Assembly (NCBI GenBank): GCA_916700875.1
Contig: CAKAKS010000185.1
Coordinates: 1 to 64,000, forward strand
From: Sebastes aleutianus
Lineage: Eukaryota > Chordata > Actinopteri > Perciformes > Sebastidae
Reading direction: 5' to 3'
Length of the DNA stretch: 64,000 nucleotides
The notes below the pieces were generated by a model. It saw only the letters and a list, made by a program, of their open reading frames with translations. It was not told the DNA's origin and searched no databases. Positions 61,491 through 64,000 of the stretch are shown here, piece by piece (the stretch's first letter is position 1; each line of letters begins with the position of its first letter). The position numbers and the translations under genes were made by a program.

Positions 61491-61800
61491 AGTTTAGTTT
61501 AGTTTAGTTTATTAGTTTATTATATCGTGGACAATCCCAATTAATTGACTGTAGCAATAACAGTAAAAAGGGCAGCTTTAGCCGACATGGCTAATATCCA
61601 GCTGAAGTCCCCGGCCCGATGACAATAGGCACCCTAAAAAGAACAATACATTACAGCACATTGATTAAAAGGAAAGAGTTAAGACAGAGAAGAAACAAGA
61701 TAGATCAATAAGGATAAAAGAGAACAGTAAAACATCAGTACAATCATGCAGAGACAGCACATAATCAAAACATACAATAAAACAGTCTTGATATGATTGT
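61490..61800 (-). repeat. Truncated LINE/SINE-type repeat with (TTTAG)n end
   Basis: Starts with TTTAG repeats, then GGCAGCTTTAGCCGACATGG and CTAATATCCAGC; this is a common teleost retroelement 3' end in inverse orientation. No ORF. Confidence 0.5.
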
Positions 61801-61876
61801 CTCATATTTTTTTTTTTTTATTGAAGATAATTCATTTACAAACATTAAGGCATTGTAATCTAAACTCAATACTTCT

Positions 61877-62106
61877 AACATACAAGGCACAATTGGATAG
61901 GAAAGATAACTTAAATTATAAAAAATAACATGACTGAACATGTATGATGATGACCCCTAGAGCTACTATGGAAGAGTGCAGTCTTATTATTTATTTATTT
62001 TTTTGTTCCTTTAATTATTTTCTACCCTCTTTTATTTTTGTTATTATATATTTTGTTTTTATAATTTAAGTTATCTTTCCTTTCCAATTGTGCCTTGTAT
62101 GTTAGT
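61877..62106. repeat. Short foldback repeat
   Basis: Arms of about 45 bp at 61877-61925 and 62060-62105 share CTAACATACAAGGCACAATT and its complement, separated by about 135 bp of AT-rich sequence. Confidence 0.65.
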
Positions 62107-62281
62107 ATCAAGTATTTCAGCCAATGATTTCAGCATTAAAACAACTTTGATACGTCATTACTTTTACTAATTGTATGAGAATTGCTTTAAAAAAAAAATA
62201 TTTTTTAAAATTGATTTTAAATCCACTAAAGAAAATGTTGCATTATTTCTGTTTGGGTTCTCAGAGGGTTTTCCTATGCTC

Positions 62282-62545
62282 TGTAATAGTAGTAGTAGTA
62301 GTAAGTAAGTAAGTAAGTAAAGCTTTATTTATATAGCACCTTTTAAAACACACTGTTACAAAGGGCTTCACACACAAATGAAACATCAAACAATGATGAA
62401 AACAAGGAACATTTACAATATTAAACACAGAAACAATGAGAAACAGATCAAACAGACAAGCACACATGTGGATGAGGCCTATAGAAATGCCTGCCTATAG
62501 AGATGTGTTTTTAGAAGCCACTTAAAACAGTCCAGAGATAGTAGT
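62282..62545 (-). repeat. Retroelement 3' fragment after (AGT)n/(AAGT)n microsatellite
   Basis: AGTAGTAGT and AAGTAAGTAAGT tracts (62286-62320) lead into AAGCTTTATTTATATAGCAC and CAAAGGGCTTCACAC, a very common teleost retroelement 3' sequence. Confidence 0.5.
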
Positions 62546-62789
62546 AGTATTGTTATTGTTTTTGTTATTATTATTATTTATAAACAACGAAGAAATAAAG
62601 TCAATCTCAGCAAAACACAAGGATTTTATGGGGTTTTGTCATGTACACGCCTACTGTTTTTCATTGAGCGTAAATAGCCAGGAGGGGGCGATATTGCTCC
62701 ATTTACAGATGATCCACATGTCTTTCATACAATCTCAATCAAATACAGCACACACATTTATACAGTAAAACACACACAAGCAGAAGGCA

Positions 62790-63060
62790 AGGACAGTGGT
62801 CCCAAAACTTTTTCACTTCAAGGACACAAACTGACACAAATTAGACCACGGACCCCCATTTGATTGGATTTTGTCCCAGGGTCCCCCATCTGATTTTCAC
62901 TTTCAGATGTTTTATTACAGAAGGTGTATAAAACTCATGACCAAAATTCTGTCATTGTGTTATTTGTGGATGGAATTATACTGAAAATAAATTATTCCCA
63001 TTTTTGCTGGGGACCCCCTGGAACCCCGTCAAGGACCCCTGGGGGTCAGCAACAGCACCA
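62790..63060. mobile_element. Dispersed repeat with GGACCCCC ends
   Basis: Starts AGTGGTCCCAAAACTTTTTC and ends GACCCCTGGGGGTCAGCAAC, with an internal GGACCCCCATTTG. This is a common fish miniature element of hAT-like type. Non-coding. Confidence 0.5.
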
Positions 63061-63181
63061 TCCTCGTTCCTGTGTCATTAGCTCTCCGTTTTAACTCTCT
63101 CCTCGTTGCTTATGTTTGTTTGTTTGTTTTTTACAGAAAATGAGTCATTCAGTGCTGCAAAATAACCAGATAACCTCACCA

Positions 63182-63183
<2 letters not shown>

Positions 63184-63229
<46 letters not shown>
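63184..63229. repeat. (CT)n microsatellite
   Basis: About 22 CT units. No gene is visible from 61800 to the window end apart from repeats. Confidence 0.95.
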
Positions 63230-63231
<2 letters not shown>

Positions 63232-63383
63232 GAAGGAGCCAGTCTTCCTGTTCTTAGTTCCCAGAGTTCCCGGCTGCTGGCAGTAGAATGCTGGGAATAT
63301 CCGGAGAGGAAGGGGAAGTGACATCACAGCGGTGACCTTCCGTACCAGGCCATATCACCTGGTGCTGGCTGGAGGAGAGCTAC

Positions 63384-63385
<2 letters not shown>

Positions 63386-63423
<38 letters not shown>
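63386..63423. repeat. (CA)n microsatellite
   Basis: About 18 CA units. Confidence 0.95.
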
Positions 63424-63425
<2 letters not shown>

Positions 63426-63711
63426 CATTCACATTCTCTGAGAAACCGTATTGACACACTTCAGTTTGCTTTTCAGGAGAAGAGAAAGAGAGAGAGAAAA
63501 GAAAAATCGTGAGCAAATTCCCATGAAGAGAGAGAGGAAGCGATAACTTCAAGTGCAGAGAACTTTGCATAGACCGGCTGAGCTAACCACATGTTTGATG
63601 AGAAAATTCCCACCATGCCTCAGCTGGTTCCTCACACCAGCTCTGTCTGTCTTAACACTCATTTGTACTGGCCGACCATCTATATTGATCAGAATCACTT
63701 AATTTATATCA

Positions 63712-64000
63712 GCCACACTTTAATAGGCTACTCTAGCAAAAAGTAAGCACAACTACAAGCCAAGGATACCTTTCTGTAGGCCTATAAGCCAAGAATACTT
63801 ATATATACTTTTCTTAAGTATATCTTGATCAAAAGATTAAGTACAAGTAGGCCTGTAAGCCAAGTAAACTTAGACTTTTCTGTATACTTGTCAGTATAAG
63901 CCAAGTATACTTAGACCTTTCTGTATACTTGACAGTATGAACCAAGTATACTTAGACTTTTCTGTATACTTGTCAGTATAAGCCAAGCATACTTAGACCT
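63712..64000. mobile_element. Element carrying an internal ~41-bp minisatellite, copy 2, cut by window end
   Basis: The same leader as copy 1 (CTTTAATAGGCTACTCTAGC, AAGTAAGCACAACTACAAGC) in the same orientation, followed by at least three 41-bp units. Continues beyond the window. Confidence 0.8.

Noticed and set aside
63560..63600. tRNA-like stretch GACCGGCTGAGCTAACC
   Set aside because: No matching B box or cloverleaf is found within 80 bp.

Overview
The window is nuclear DNA of a bony fish, most likely a spiny-rayed (percomorph-type) teleost. The genes are vertebrate, are split by many short GT-AG introns, and sit among repeats typical of fish: TTAA-flanked miniature elements, hAT-like miniature elements, a Tc1 element and truncated LINEs. 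I see no bacterial, phage, plasmid or CRISPR features. By joining exons at splice sites I could rebuild five complete protein-coding genes. In every case the exon lengths sum to a whole number of codons.

Layout, with alternating orientation: (1) an edem3-type ER mannosidase gene on the minus strand (1053-12539, 20 coding exons, 842 aa); (2) annexin A3 on the plus strand (15826-21816, 13 coding exons, 337 aa); (3) rcl1 on the minus strand (22252-35478, 9 exons, 372 aa), with the microRNA mir-101b in its last intron at about 23548-23630; (4) mitochondrial adenylate kinase ak3 on the plus strand (37881-47053, 5 exons, 223 aa); (5) the Hsp90 co-chaperone gene cdc37l1 on the minus strand (53391-60821, 7 exons, 342 aa). 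anxa3 and rcl1 converge with only 435 bp between stop codons. ak3 and cdc37l1 also converge. edem3/anxa3 and rcl1/ak3 are divergent pairs.

RCL1, AK3 and CDC37L1, with miR-101 in the last RCL1 intron, are also neighbours on human 9p24.1, so this is old conserved synteny rather than an operon. The products act in different places: ER glycan trimming and ERAD, calcium-dependent membrane binding, small-subunit rRNA processing, matrix GTP:AMP metabolism, and Hsp90 chaperoning. EDEM3 and ANXA3 map to other human chromosomes (1q25 and 4q21).

Introns and intergenic DNA are packed with mobile elements: a Tc1-like transposon with about 205-bp inverted repeats and a frameshifted transposase; seven TTAA-flanked piggyBac-type miniature elements in several families, one nested inside a hAT-like element; several large foldback elements; two copies of an element carrying an internal 41-bp minisatellite; L1-, I/Nimb- and L2-type LINE remnants; and many microsatellites. 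I found no clear undescribed system. The best leads are an optional N-terminal cassette exon in anxa3, a tailless EDEM3, an unexplained pair of long ORFs in an rcl1 intron, the satellite-bearing element, and a near-perfect hairpin between rcl1 and ak3.
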